A stretch of DNA of 33,754 nucleotides from an uncultured Bacteroidia bacterium (GCA_902790405.1 CADARW010000051.1:1-33754); one strand, 5' to 3'; positions 22,206-31,807 are shown, counted from the first letter of the stretch. A program made the numbers and translations. Notes: a model not told the origin generated them from the letters alone.

Positions 22206-23649
22206 AATAATACTATTCTACGCAATTGCTGCCATTTTCATTATCATCGACTGCTTCATGATAGTGAAATTCCAGAGCTATATGTTCAACCTTCTTCCCC
22301 TTGCACTTATAGTAGTTGCGGGAATATTCTTCTCTCTCGACAAAGCTTTGCTCTTTTCGGTTCTGTGCATTCCTCTTTCGGTGCCACTGAAAATATTCTA
22401 TCCGCACCTACCTTTCAACATCGACATTCCCACAGAGCCATTGTTCGTTGCAATTTTACTCATCTTCCTACTGAAATTGCTGCTCGAACACAAGTACGAC
22501 AAACAGGTGCTGAAACACCCGCTTTCGATAATGATATTCATATATCTGCTATGGCACCTTGTTACTGTATGCACAAGCACAATGCCGCTTGTCTCACTTA
22601 AATGCTTTATAGCTTCGCTATGGTTCATCGGACCGTTTTTCTTCCTAGGCATAGTGATGTTCAAGGAACCCAAAAACATGTACCGGTTCATGTACCTATA
22701 TATCTTGCCGTTTGCCATACTTATAATATATACACTGATAAAACATTCCGCATATAATTTCGACCAGCACATAGCAAACGGAATAATGACCCCGTTTTTC
22801 AACGACCACACATCATATGGCGCAGCAATAGCAATGTTCATACCTTTCCTTATTGGAAGCATATTCTCGAAAGATATAAGCCAGAAACAAAGAATATTGT
22901 CGCTGGCATTGCTGGCAATATTTGTGGTTGGACTTATATTCTCATACACACGCGCCGCATGGATAAGCCTTGTTGGAGCTTTGGCCATGTACTTTATACT
23001 TAGGTTTAAAATCAGCAACAAGCTGGTGTTTGCCGTAGCAATTGTTGGAATTGTTGGAATTACTCTTTTCCAAACTCAGATATTCGTCAAGATGGAAAGC
23101 AACAAGGTTGAGTCGTCAACCGATTTCTCGAAACACATAAAGTCGATAAGCAACATCACATCCGACGCATCTAACCTCGAACGTATCAACAGATGGAACT
23201 GCGCAATCCGAATGTTCAAGGAAAAACCGATATTTGGATGGGGACCAGGAACATATCAATTCAAATATGCACCATTCCAGCATTCCGACGAAAAGACAAT
23301 CATAAGCACCAACGCAGGCGACGGAGGCAACGCCCACAGCGAGTATCTAGGATCACTAGCCGAATCGGGATTACTGGGAATGCTTAACTACATACTAATC
23401 TGCATAATCATATACATTACTGGAACCCGGACCTACCATAAACTTACCGACAAGAAATTGAAGATGATTGTAGCAGCAGCATTGTGCGGACTTGTTACAT
23501 ATTTCATACATGGTGCACTCAACAACTTCCTCGACATCGACAAAATAGCAGTGCCATTCTGGGGTTTTGCCGCCATGATAGTTGCAATTGAAATTTATTG
23601 CACAGGCAAAAGCAACGAACAACCAGCCGAAGCCAAACCCGAAAACTAA
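22189..23649 (+). CDS. O-antigen ligase / Wzy-type polymerase family membrane protein
   Basis: The 486-residue protein has about 12 predicted membrane spans and the Wzy_C/WaaL signature in the periplasmic loop: 'RINRWNCAIRMFKEKPIFGWGPGTYQF' (read in parts) followed by 'NAHSEYLGSLAESGLLGML'. Members either polymerise repeat units (Wzy) or ligate polymer to lipid A core (WaaL); sequence alone does not tell which. The start is a TTG at 22189, inside the end of the upstream gene. No ATG occurs before the first span; the next ATG (22258) would remove most of it. Next to Wzz-like genes a polymerase role is somewhat favoured. No other glycosyltransferases are in the window. Confidence 0.85.
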   Translation: MTRKTKIILFYAIAAIFIIIDCFMIVKFQSYMFNLLPLALIVVAGIFFSLDKALLFSVLCIPLSVPLKIFYPHLPFNIDIPTEPLFVAILLIFLLKLLLEHKYDKQVLKHPLSIMIFIYLLWHLVTVCTSTMPLVSLKCFIASLWFIGPFFFLGIVMFKEPKNMYRFMYLYILPFAILIIYTLIKHSAYNFDQHIANGIMTPFFNDHTSYGAAIAMFIPFLIGSIFSKDISQKQRILSLALLAIFVVGLIFSYTRAAWISLVGALAMYFILRFKISNKLVFAVAIVGIVGITLFQTQIFVKMESNKVESSTDFSKHIKSISNITSDASNLERINRWNCAIRMFKEKPIFGWGPGTYQFKYAPFQHSDEKTIISTNAGDGGNAHSEYLGSLAESGLLGMLNYILICIIIYITGTRTYHKLTDKKLKMIVAAALCGLVTYFIHGALNNFLDIDKIAVPFWGFAAMIVAIEIYCTGKSNEQPAEAKPEN

Positions 23650-23650
23650 C

Positions 23651-24007
23651 ATGGCAGCTCACAACGAACTCGGAAATCTCGGTGAAAATATCGCCGCAAA
23701 ACGTCTCGCATCGGAAGGCTACCAAATACTCGAGCGCCAATGGCGATTCATGCATAAGGAAATAGACATTATTGCACAGAAGGGCAACATACTTGCAATA
23801 GTTGAAGTAAAAACCCGCAGTTCGGAGCAATATGGCAGCGCATCGGACTTCATAACCCCAAACAAAATAAAATTCCTTACAACAGCAGCCGATGCGTATG
23901 CAAGACAATCGGGCCTAGACTGTGAAATCCGATTCGACGAGATCGCCATTTTTGTAATCGGCAACGAGTACAAGCTGGAACATATAGAAAACGTATTCAT
24001 ACCATAA
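23651..24007 (+). CDS. YraN/UPF0102 family endonuclease-like protein
   Basis: The 118-residue protein starts at ATG 23651, 1 nt after the stop of the membrane protein; an open frame upstream (from 23582) overlaps that gene and is not needed. It has the YraN pattern: GNLGENIAAKRLASEGYQIL, then 'KEIDIIAQKGNILAIVEVKTRSS', the PD-(D/E)xK-like core with E, D and E-x-K. The family resembles Holliday-junction resolvases by fold, but its cellular role is not established. Tight packing suggests co-transcription with the polysaccharide genes, though the functions are not obviously related. Confidence 0.9.
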   Translation: MAAHNELGNLGENIAAKRLASEGYQILERQWRFMHKEIDIIAQKGNILAIVEVKTRSSEQYGSASDFITPNKIKFLTTAADAYARQSGLDCEIRFDEIAIFVIGNEYKLEHIENVFIP

Positions 24008-24023
24008 TAAAACCCTAAAATAT

Positions 24024-24947
24024 ATGTATAAGACAGCAAAAACATTAATGTTAAGTTTTTTTGCAATAATAGCATCGCTATGCGCAAATGCACAAATAAA
24101 ACCCACCGCAACATACGAATATGTAAAGCGCGACAGTTCGCTATATCTCGACTTTTATAAGTCGGCAAATTCGGCAGACAACTACACTGTTATATTCGTT
24201 TTTGGAGGCGGATTCATAGGCGGAAACCGCAACGACGAATATTATTTCCCATACTATGCCAAACTGGTCGAAAACAACTTCAACGTCGTGGCAATAGACT
24301 ATAGGCTCGGATTGAAAGGTGCAAAAAACATCGGAGCTTTTAACCGCAAACCTCTCGAAAATGCAATTGCCATGGCTGCCGAAGATTTGATTACAGCAAC
24401 AAAATACCTAATCGACCATGAGAAGGAATTGCAGATCGACAGCCGCAAAATTATAACATCAGGCTCGAGTGCTGGTGCAATTACCGTACTGCAGGCCGAC
24501 TACGAGCTGTGCAACAAAACCAAGATAGGACAAATACTGCCCGACGACTTCCACTATGCCGGCGTAATGTCGTTTGCTGGAGCAATATACTCGAAAAAGG
24601 GCAAGGTAAAATATCGCGAACACGCTCCTGCCCCAACAATGATGCTTCATGGCACATCGGACCGACTAGTAACCTACAAGCAGATAAAATTGTTTAATGT
24701 GGGATTTATAGGCAGTAGCAAGATAGCTCCGCGTTTCGAAAAATTTGGCTATCCGTACTACATTGTGCGTTACGACGACCTCGGCCACGAAGTGGCAGCC
24801 CGCATGTACGACGATTTTGACAAGTCGATGTGGTTCATCGAGAACTATATTGTGCGCGGAGCAAAAATCAAGCGCGACGATTTCATCAACGACCCAACAA
24901 TAGAGCGTCTCAAGTTTGGAAGCGCTAAACCATCGGACTTGTATTAA
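24024..24947 (+). CDS. Secreted alpha/beta-hydrolase (esterase/lipase-like)
   Basis: The 307-residue protein has a signal peptide (MYKTAKTLMLSFFAIIASLCANA, cut before QIKPT). The alpha/beta-hydrolase features are the oxyanion region FVFGGGFIGG, the nucleophile elbow GSSAG with Ser149, the acid in HGTSDRLVTY, and the catalytic His in DDLGHEVAARMY. The overall pattern fits the BD-FAE/hormone-sensitive-lipase-like esterases common in Bacteroidales, which act on acetyl or feruloyl esters of polysaccharides or on short acyl esters. The substrate cannot be told from sequence. It starts 16 nt after yraN, so it is probably in the same transcript; the 182-nt gap after it carries the promoter of the next gene. 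Confidence 0.85.
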   Translation: MYKTAKTLMLSFFAIIASLCANAQIKPTATYEYVKRDSSLYLDFYKSANSADNYTVIFVFGGGFIGGNRNDEYYFPYYAKLVENNFNVVAIDYRLGLKGAKNIGAFNRKPLENAIAMAAEDLITATKYLIDHEKELQIDSRKIITSGSSAGAITVLQADYELCNKTKIGQILPDDFHYAGVMSFAGAIYSKKGKVKYREHAPAPTMMLHGTSDRLVTYKQIKLFNVGFIGSSKIAPRFEKFGYPYYIVRYDDLGHEVAARMYDDFDKSMWFIENYIVRGAKIKRDDFINDPTIERLKFGSAKPSDLY

Positions 24948-25022
24948 TCGTCAAAATAAATGAATTATAAAATAGAGTTTATTTTATGAAAATGGATTCT
25001 GAAAAAAGAGTCATTTATGCAG

Positions 25023-25060
25023 TTTTGTGCAAAAAAATTCATGCATAAATATAATTTTAC
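25023..25060 (+). promoter_or_regulatory. Variant promoter of the gingipain-like gene
   Basis: TTTTGTG (25023-25029), 22 nt, TAATTTTAC (25052-25060), identical in boxes and spacing to the sequence before dnaN. The leader of about 60 nt to the ATG holds a small hairpin (AGCCTATCTTAGCAAGGCT, 25091-25109). Confidence 0.45.
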
Positions 25061-25129
25061 AAATTCACACAAAAGTAATTCAAAAAAAAAGCCTATCTTA
25101 GCAAGGCTAATTTTAAATTTTTCATTTTT

Positions 25130-28100
25130 ATGAAACGACTGTTATTTTTGGTGGTCTTATGTGCGATGTGCAGCTTTGCATTTTCGCAGAACGGGCGTAT
25201 CCCGCTGACCCCAACAACCCAAAGAAGTGCTCTGCTTCAATCCAACAGCATGTCAGGATTCAGCACCACATTTTCATTCAATTCTATTGAGAGTAATGCT
25301 ATTTCAAACGAAAAAGGCGATTTCTCCGAAATCTACATCGACGGTTCATTCCCATACGGAGATTTGGGTTCTCCAACACTTCCGATGATTACAAGGATGA
25401 TTGCAATTCCGCAGGGTGCAACGCCAGTTGTAACCGTAAACGGATATTCAGAATCGGAGTACACGTTGGCCGACTACGACATCAATACCTTAACGGCAAA
25501 ACAGGCTCCCGTTGCAAAGAACATCGATCCTACGACCGTGGAATATGTTGTCAACGAAGCCGCATACGCACGCGACACCTATACCACCGACGAAATTGCT
25601 TCGGTAGAGTATTTGGGAACTATGTGCGGTTTGCGTCTTGGCAAACTGACAATCCGTCCGGTTGCCTACAATGCAGCGGCAAAGACCATAAAGGTTTGCA
25701 ACGACATCAATGTGTCTGTTAGTTTCGAAAATGCTGACGCTGGACTCACACAGAGTATGTTTGCAAGCACATACAGCCCTGCGTTCAACAGCATCTACGA
25801 CCAGTTGCTCAACAAGAGCATCTTCGGTCAATCGTCTGTCAGAGGTGTTTACGACACTCATACCGACATTTATCATACTCCTGTAAGGATGCTGGTTATT
25901 TGCTACTCTGGCTTCAAGAACAATTCGACTCTCAACCAGTGGCTCGCATGGAAATTACAGAAGGGTTACTATGTTGACATTTTCTACACAGACGAAACAG
26001 GAACAACATCTGCTAACATCGCAAATTTTATCAAGACAAAGTACAATGCTTCTGTGGCATCGGGAAATGCTTATACATATTTAATTACCATAGGTGATAC
26101 AGGACAAGTTCCTCAATATAAGACAAATTCGGTATCAGGCGACCAATCTGCTACCGACATTGGCTATGCATCAATAGACTACTCTACCAGCAACGACTAC
26201 TACCCTGAAATGCTGTACAGCCGTATTTCTGTAGAAAATACAACTCATCTTCAGAATTACCTCAATAAAGTTCTTATGTACGAAAAGTATCAGTTCCCCG
26301 ATGGTGGAAACTATCTTAATAATGTGAAAATTATAGGCGGTTGGGATAGTAACTGGACAAGTATGGTTGCCGCACCGACTGTAAATTATGCTTCTTCCTA
26401 TTATTTCAACGCAAGTAATACTACATTCGGTGGATTTGAAAATGGAACGATCAGTACAATAACATCAACTTCAAGTTCTGCAGGATATTCTGGTTCAAAC
26501 AATGGTGTTTATAGTGGAATCAGTAATGGTTTCTGCTTCCTCAATTACACTGCACATGGTGACAAACAGGAATGGTATCAACCTAAATTATCCGCAACAC
26601 AAGTTGCAACTCTAACAAATACTGACAAATATTTCTTTGCTGTTGGAAACTGTTGTCTGACAGGTAATTTCAACAATACGTCCACGGATTATTCTCCAGG
26701 TTCTGATATAGGTACAGACGCATGTTTTGCCGAAGCAATGATTCGTGTGCCCAAGGCTGGTGCTATTGCGTATGTTGGCAATTCTCCAGTTAGTTACTGG
26801 TACGAAGACTTTTACTGGGCTGTAGGAGCACATTCATATTCGTCTGGAAACGCTCCGTCTGTTTCTGGTTCAACGATGGGTGTCTATGATGCTATGTTCG
26901 TTGATGAATACTGGAATTCCGTTTCCTCGTTGCTAAACCTTGGCGATATTGCTGTCGCTGCTGCTCACGAGTCTAATTACCAAACCTCTGCTGCCGCAAA
27001 TTACTACTGGCTGTACTACCATACATTCGGTGATGGTTCCGTAATGCCATACGTTACAAAGCCAGAAGCAAATACTGTTACAATACCAGCATCTGTTATG
27101 TCGGGAGCAACCTCAATGACAGTAAATGCAATTGCTGGTTCGTATGTCGCAGTTACCGACAACGAATCGACAATCTACGGCGTGGCAGTGGCAAACGCTT
27201 CGGGCGTAGCAACGGTTAACTTCACCGAGGCAATACCAGGTTCGGGAACTCTTTATGTAGTAGTTACCCGTCAGCAGTATCAGCCTTACTTCGGTACTGT
27301 TTCGGTAATCGCTCCAAATCCTCCAACAGCCGACTTCACCGGTACTCCTACCACTATCCTCGAAAGAGAATCGGTAACTTTCACAAATACTTCGCAGTAC
27401 GCTGCAACTTGCCAGTGGAATTTTGGCGACGGCCAGACTTCAACCGAAATAAATCCAGTTCATACCTATATGACTCCTGGTACCTATACAGTTACATTGC
27501 GCGTTGAAAACACTCTTGGCAACGACACCAAGACCCGCACAAACTACATTACGGTAAATGCAAATACCAATCCTCCTGTTGCCGACTTTGCCGCTTCGGA
27601 AACCGAAGTTTCAATGGGTAGCACAGTAAACTTCACCGACCTTACCGAAAATATCCCGACATCGTGGGAATGGACTTTTGAAGGCGGTACTCCTGCAACA
27701 TCTACCGAGCAGAACCCGAGCGTTTCATATAGCGAACCTGGCGAATACACTGTTACTTTGGTCGCACACAACGCCTACGGCGAAGATACTGAAACCAAGA
27801 CCGGCTACATTACCGTCTTCTATCCCGACATTGTAATGAGCAACCAGAATGTTTATGTCTGCGGTGGAACTTACAAGGATCCGGGTGGAGATGGCGACTA
27901 TGCTAACAGCCTATCTTATACACAGACAATATACCCCGCTACCAGTGGAGCAAAGGTTAGACTGACATTCACAGAATTCTCGCTCGAAGCAGCTTGGGGT
28001 AGTACTTGCTACGACAAGTTATACATCTACGATGGTGTAACTACATCGACAGCTGCAGTTGTCAACGGTGTATGCGGAACCAACAATCCTGGCACAATAA

Positions 28101-31100
28101 CAGCAACTAATGCATCGGGAGCACTTACAATAATGTTCTCCTCAGATGGTTCGGTTGCTTCATCTGGCTGGGTTGCAGAAATCAGCTGCTACATACCTGG
28201 ACCGGAAGTCGAGGTACAAGACTATACTCCGACAACAGCACGCTTCAACACTACCAACGACCTCAATGTGACATTCACCAATACGGGTGTGGGTTCAACT
28301 AGTGCAAATACAACAGCAACTATCTCTACAACAGACGAATACCTTACACTCAACAGCACATCGGCAATACTCGGTGCTATAGCAAGCAACGCTACAGCAA
28401 TAGGAACATTCAACTTCTCGCTTGCCGAAAATGTTCCCGATGGTCACGTTGCAACAATCAATGTTGAAATTACCGACGGAAGCAGTACTTGGAACGAAAC
28501 AATTACAATCACCGCTGTCGGTCCCGCTTGCGACGCCCCAACTGGATTGCAGGTTGCTGTTGACAATGCTGATGCAACTATTACTTGGGATGCACAGACT
28601 ATTGAAGCTATAACTATTAGCGACGATTTTGAAAGCCACGAGGCATTTACAATCAACTCGCCTGGTACTGTAGGATGGACTTATATTGATGGAGATGGAA
28701 GCCCAACTGGAGGTATTAGTGGCTATACATTAACCAATAGCGGATCCGCAATGGCATTTATTGTTGTTGACCCGACACAAGTTCCTTACACCAACAATAC
28801 TTCTCAGAATTTGGCATCAAGGGCCGGTGTAACAGCTCATTCTGGTACAAAATTTATTGCAAGTTTCTATAACACCGCACAAAACAACGTAACTCTACAA
28901 AACGACGACTGGATTGTTAGTCCTGAACTTAATTTTACAGAAGACTTTACTTTCTCTTTCTACTGCAGGGGCGGTCATAGGTCGAATAACACTTCATACA
29001 CTGAAACATACGAAGTTTATTATTCGACAACGACAAACGATAAATCTGCATTCACTAACCTTCTTGAATCAGCTACAGTAACTGGTGGAAATAATGTTCA
29101 GTGGACAAACAAAACATACACAGTTCCTTCCTCAGCAAAATATGTCGCAATAAAATATGCGTCAAACGACAAGTATTACTTCTGCCTTGACGATATAACA
29201 ATCAGTGGAAATGCAGTCTCAGGAACAGCTGCTGTAAACATCTACGACAACGGTGTTCTCGTAGCATCGAATGTTACTGGCGGAACTTACACTGCAACAA
29301 ACCTTTCTGTTGGCGAACACTGCTTCAGCGTTCGCGCTGTATGCAACGACAACAGCGAATCGCTTGCTGCTCAGCAATGCGTAACCATCGAAAGCAACTT
29401 GCCGAGATACAACGTAACAGTTAATGCTGGCAACGGCGGTTCGGTAACTCCAAGTGGCGAACAAACCGTTTACGAAGGCAACGACTTCACATTCACAGTT
29501 GCACCAAACGACTGCTACGGAATTGCTTCGGTAACTGTTGACGGAAACAATGTAAGCCTCAATGCAAACAATAGCTACACAATCAGCAATGTCACTGCAA
29601 ACCATACCGTAAATGTTACATTCAACCAGATTACCTACACAATTGCAGCATCTGCTGAAAATGGCGGTACTATCACTCCAGCAGGCAACACTACAGTAAA
29701 CTGCGGTGAAAACCAAAGCTACACAATCGCAGCAAACAATGGCTACAGAATACTTGATGTAGTTGTTGACGGACAGAGCGTTGGCGCAGTTGAAAGCTAT
29801 TCGTTCGACAATGTTACTGCAAACCACAATATTTCGGCTACCTTCATCGCAGTCCTCAACATCGACATCAATGCCGATGCAGAAGGTGGTTCTGTAACTC
29901 CTAACGGAACACAGACTCTTGATGAAGGCGGAAGCTTCACTTTCACCGTTACACCCGACAACTGCTACGAAATCGGTAGCGTTACTGTAAACGGAGTTGC
30001 TGTAACTCTCGATGCAAACAACTCGTACACAATCAACAATGTTACTGCAGACCAAGACGTCGATGTAACATTCAATCCGATTACCTATATTATTGCAGCA
30101 TCGGTTGAAAATGGTGGTACTATCACTCCTGCTGGCAACACAACAGTAAACTGCGGTGAAAACCAGAGCTACACAATCGCAGCAAACAATGGCTATCGTA
30201 TCGTTGATGTAACTGTTGACGGACAGAGCATGGGCGCTATTGAAAGCTACACATTCTCGAATGTTACTGCAAACCATACAATCGCAGCTACCTTCATCGC
30301 AGTTCTCAACATCGACATCAATGCCGATGCAGAGGGTGGTTCTGTAACTCCTAACGGAACACAGACTCTTGATGAAGGCGGAAGCTTCACTTTCACCGTT
30401 ACACCCGACAACTGCTACGAAATCGGCAACGTTACTGTAAACGGAGTCGCTGTAACTCTCGATGCAAACAACTCGTACACAATCAACAATGTTACTGCAG
30501 ACCAGGACATCGATGTAACATTCAACCCGATTACCTACACTATTGCAGCAACTGCTAGCAATGGCGGTACTATCACTCCTGCTGGCAACACCACAGTAAA
30601 CTGTGGAGGCCGCCAGACTTACTCTATTGATCCTGCAGAAGGCTATATGATTGCTGATGTTCTTGTCGATGGACAGAGCGTTGGTTCACAAAGTTCATAT
30701 ACATTCTCTGATGTTTATGGTAACCACACTATTTCGGCTACATTCGAACCAGTACCTGCTGGTCAGGTTGTAGTAGTTGTAAATGCCGATGCAGAAGGTG
30801 GTTCTGTAACACCTAACGGAACACAGACAATCACCGAAGGTGACGACTTTACATTCACAGTTACTCCTGATGCTTGCTACGAAATCGGTACAGTAACCGT
30901 AAACGGTACAGCTGTAACTCTTGATGCAAACAATTCGTACACAATCGAGAATGTAACCGAAGAGCAGAATGTCAATGTTACATTCAATCAGGTTACCTAT
31001 ACTATTGCAGCATCGGCAGGCAATGGCGGTACAATTTCACCTGCTGGCGACGTTACGGTTAACTGCGGCGCAGATGCAGTATTTACAATTACGCCAGACG

Positions 31101-31750
31101 AAGGCTACGAAATTGCCGACGTTACAGTTGATGGACAAAGCGCTATCGATGACATTGCAAGCTACGCTGTAGTAGGTTCTGGTGCAAGCTACACATTCAG
31201 CAGCGTAAGCGAAAATGGACACAGCATTTATGTTACATTCAGCTTGATACCTGTTGAAACCTGCAATACAGTAGAAAACCTTGAGGTCTCGGTTGAACCT
31301 TACGGTAACTTAATCAGCTGGGACGCTGTAGAAAATGCTGTTTCGTACAACATCTTCCGCAACGATGAAACTTCTGCACTTGCAAACGTTCCTTCAACCA
31401 CTTACGTTGATATGAATGGAAACGCAGGCGACAGATATTACGTTGTTACCGTTTGCCAGTTTGGCGAATCGGAAGCATCTGAAGCTGTTGAGGCATTGCC
31501 TACAAGCATCGACGAAAACAGCATTTCGGTTGAACTTTATCCTAACCCAACCGATGGCAAGTTCATTATTGAATGCAACGAAATGACAACCGTTGAAATA
31601 TTCAACATGGTTGGTCAGCTCGTTGAAACGATTGAAACTAGCACAAATGCTATGACTATCGATGCTTCAGCATGGACACCAGGTGTTTACAATGTAAGGA
31701 TTACAACTGAAATTTCAGGTACAATCGTAAAGCAAATAATTAAGCAATAG
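25130..31750 (+). CDS. Gingipain-like C25 cysteine protease (Kgp-like) with PKD, CUB, adhesin and repeat domains and T9SS sorting domain
   Basis: The 2206-residue protein has a signal peptide (cut near FAFS-Q), a gingipain-type propeptide and a C25 catalytic domain (about 240-620) with H476 (NYTAHGD) and C509 (AVGNCC). The Kgp lysine-pocket residues I can align are kept: T474, N507, Y556, W557 and D560 (SYWYED). An IgSF-like domain follows (about 640-725, 'GVAVANASGVATVNF'), then two PKD domains (FGDGQTS..NPVHTY; WTFEGGTPATSTEQNP), a CUB domain (about 905-1025, GSTCYDKLYIYDG), a CARDB-like segment, a cleaved-adhesin domain (about 1165-1365, DDWIVSPELNF), eight 75-residue repeats (1427-2043), a fibronectin-III-like domain, and a T9SS type A sorting domain (about 2130-2206, LYPNPTDGKF to PGVYNVRI). 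It is predicted to be exported by T9SS, matured by cleavage and held on the surface. Frame intact. Confidence 0.93.
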   Translation: MKRLLFLVVLCAMCSFAFSQNGRIPLTPTTQRSALLQSNSMSGFSTTFSFNSIESNAISNEKGDFSEIYIDGSFPYGDLGSPTLPMITRMIAIPQGATPVVTVNGYSESEYTLADYDINTLTAKQAPVAKNIDPTTVEYVVNEAAYARDTYTTDEIASVEYLGTMCGLRLGKLTIRPVAYNAAAKTIKVCNDINVSVSFENADAGLTQSMFASTYSPAFNSIYDQLLNKSIFGQSSVRGVYDTHTDIYHTPVRMLVICYSGFKNNSTLNQWLAWKLQKGYYVDIFYTDETGTTSANIANFIKTKYNASVASGNAYTYLITIGDTGQVPQYKTNSVSGDQSATDIGYASIDYSTSNDYYPEMLYSRISVENTTHLQNYLNKVLMYEKYQFPDGGNYLNNVKIIGGWDSNWTSMVAAPTVNYASSYYFNASNTTFGGFENGTISTITSTSSSAGYSGSNNGVYSGISNGFCFLNYTAHGDKQEWYQPKLSATQVATLTNTDKYFFAVGNCCLTGNFNNTSTDYSPGSDIGTDACFAEAMIRVPKAGAIAYVGNSPVSYWYEDFYWAVGAHSYSSGNAPSVSGSTMGVYDAMFVDEYWNSVSSLLNLGDIAVAAAHESNYQTSAAANYYWLYYHTFGDGSVMPYVTKPEANTVTIPASVMSGATSMTVNAIAGSYVAVTDNESTIYGVAVANASGVATVNFTEAIPGSGTLYVVVTRQQYQPYFGTVSVIAPNPPTADFTGTPTTILERESVTFTNTSQYAATCQWNFGDGQTSTEINPVHTYMTPGTYTVTLRVENTLGNDTKTRTNYITVNANTNPPVADFAASETEVSMGSTVNFTDLTENIPTSWEWTFEGGTPATSTEQNPSVSYSEPGEYTVTLVAHNAYGEDTETKTGYITVFYPDIVMSNQNVYVCGGTYKDPGGDGDYANSLSYTQTIYPATSGAKVRLTFTEFSLEAAWGSTCYDKLYIYDGVTTSTAAVVNGVCGTNNPGTITATNASGALTIMFSSDGSVASSGWVAEISCYIPGPEVEVQDYTPTTARFNTTNDLNVTFTNTGVGSTSANTTATISTTDEYLTLNSTSAILGAIASNATAIGTFNFSLAENVPDGHVATINVEITDGSSTWNETITITAVGPACDAPTGLQVAVDNADATITWDAQTIEAITISDDFESHEAFTINSPGTVGWTYIDGDGSPTGGISGYTLTNSGSAMAFIVVDPTQVPYTNNTSQNLASRAGVTAHSGTKFIASFYNTAQNNVTLQNDDWIVSPELNFTEDFTFSFYCRGGHRSNNTSYTETYEVYYSTTTNDKSAFTNLLESATVTGGNNVQWTNKTYTVPSSAKYVAIKYASNDKYYFCLDDITISGNAVSGTAAVNIYDNGVLVASNVTGGTYTATNLSVGEHCFSVRAVCNDNSESLAAQQCVTIESNLPRYNVTVNAGNGGSVTPSGEQTVYEGNDFTFTVAPNDCYGIASVTVDGNNVSLNANNSYTISNVTANHTVNVTFNQITYTIAASAENGGTITPAGNTTVNCGENQSYTIAANNGYRILDVVVDGQSVGAVESYSFDNVTANHNISATFIAVLNIDINADAEGGSVTPNGTQTLDEGGSFTFTVTPDNCYEIGSVTVNGVAVTLDANNSYTINNVTADQDVDVTFNPITYIIAASVENGGTITPAGNTTVNCGENQSYTIAANNGYRIVDVTVDGQSMGAIESYTFSNVTANHTIAATFIAVLNIDINADAEGGSVTPNGTQTLDEGGSFTFTVTPDNCYEIGNVTVNGVAVTLDANNSYTINNVTADQDIDVTFNPITYTIAATASNGGTITPAGNTTVNCGGRQTYSIDPAEGYMIADVLVDGQSVGSQSSYTFSDVYGNHTISATFEPVPAGQVVVVVNADAEGGSVTPNGTQTITEGDDFTFTVTPDACYEIGTVTVNGTAVTLDANNSYTIENVTEEQNVNVTFNQVTYTIAASAGNGGTISPAGDVTVNCGADAVFTITPDEGYEIADVTVDGQSAIDDIASYAVVGSGASYTFSSVSENGHSIYVTFSLIPVETCNTVENLEVSVEPYGNLISWDAVENAVSYNIFRNDETSALANVPSTTYVDMNGNAGDRYYVVTVCQFGESEASEAVEALPTSIDENSISVELYPNPTDGKFIIECNEMTTVEIFNMVGQLVETIETSTNAMTIDASAWTPGVYNVRITTEISGTIVKQIIKQ
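29407..31250 (+). repeat. Eight Flg_new/InlB-B-like repeats as four A/B pairs, 450-nt period
   Basis: A-type units read GGSVTPNGTQT...FTFTVTPDNCYEIGSVTVNG and B-type units GGTITPAGNTTVNCGENQSYTI...VDVTVDGQS. A and B alternate strictly, four times. Every A has one cysteine (C-Y-E-I) and every B has one (V-N-C-G). Pairs 2 and 3 are nearly identical in DNA: the phrase CTCAACATCGACATCAATG recurs exactly 450 nt apart (29855 and 30305), showing recent duplication or gene conversion. The last B unit has an insertion near 'SAIDDIASYAVV'. Confidence 0.85.
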
Positions 31751-31762
31751 CAAAACAAATTG

Positions 31763-31792
31763 AAAAAGGGCAACCAATCGGTTGCCCTTTTT
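31763..31792. terminator. Strong intrinsic terminator, likely bidirectional
   Basis: AAAAAGGGCAACC pairs with GGTTGCCCTTTTT around AATC, 13 nt after the stop of the protease gene. On the minus strand it also has a T-run and lies about 60 nt beyond the kinase gene's end. Confidence 0.9.
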
Positions 31793-31807
31793 TTGTTTTT
31801 ATCTCTA

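Noticed and set aside
23582..23650. N-terminal extension of the YraN-like protein
   Set aside because: It overlaps the end of the polymerase gene; the ATG at 23651 matches the family's usual start.
29219..30277. 352-codon open frame on the minus strand inside the gingipain-like gene
   Set aside because: It mirrors the repeat array of the sense gene; its cysteine-rich, repetitive sequence is the complement of repeated codons and has no start context.
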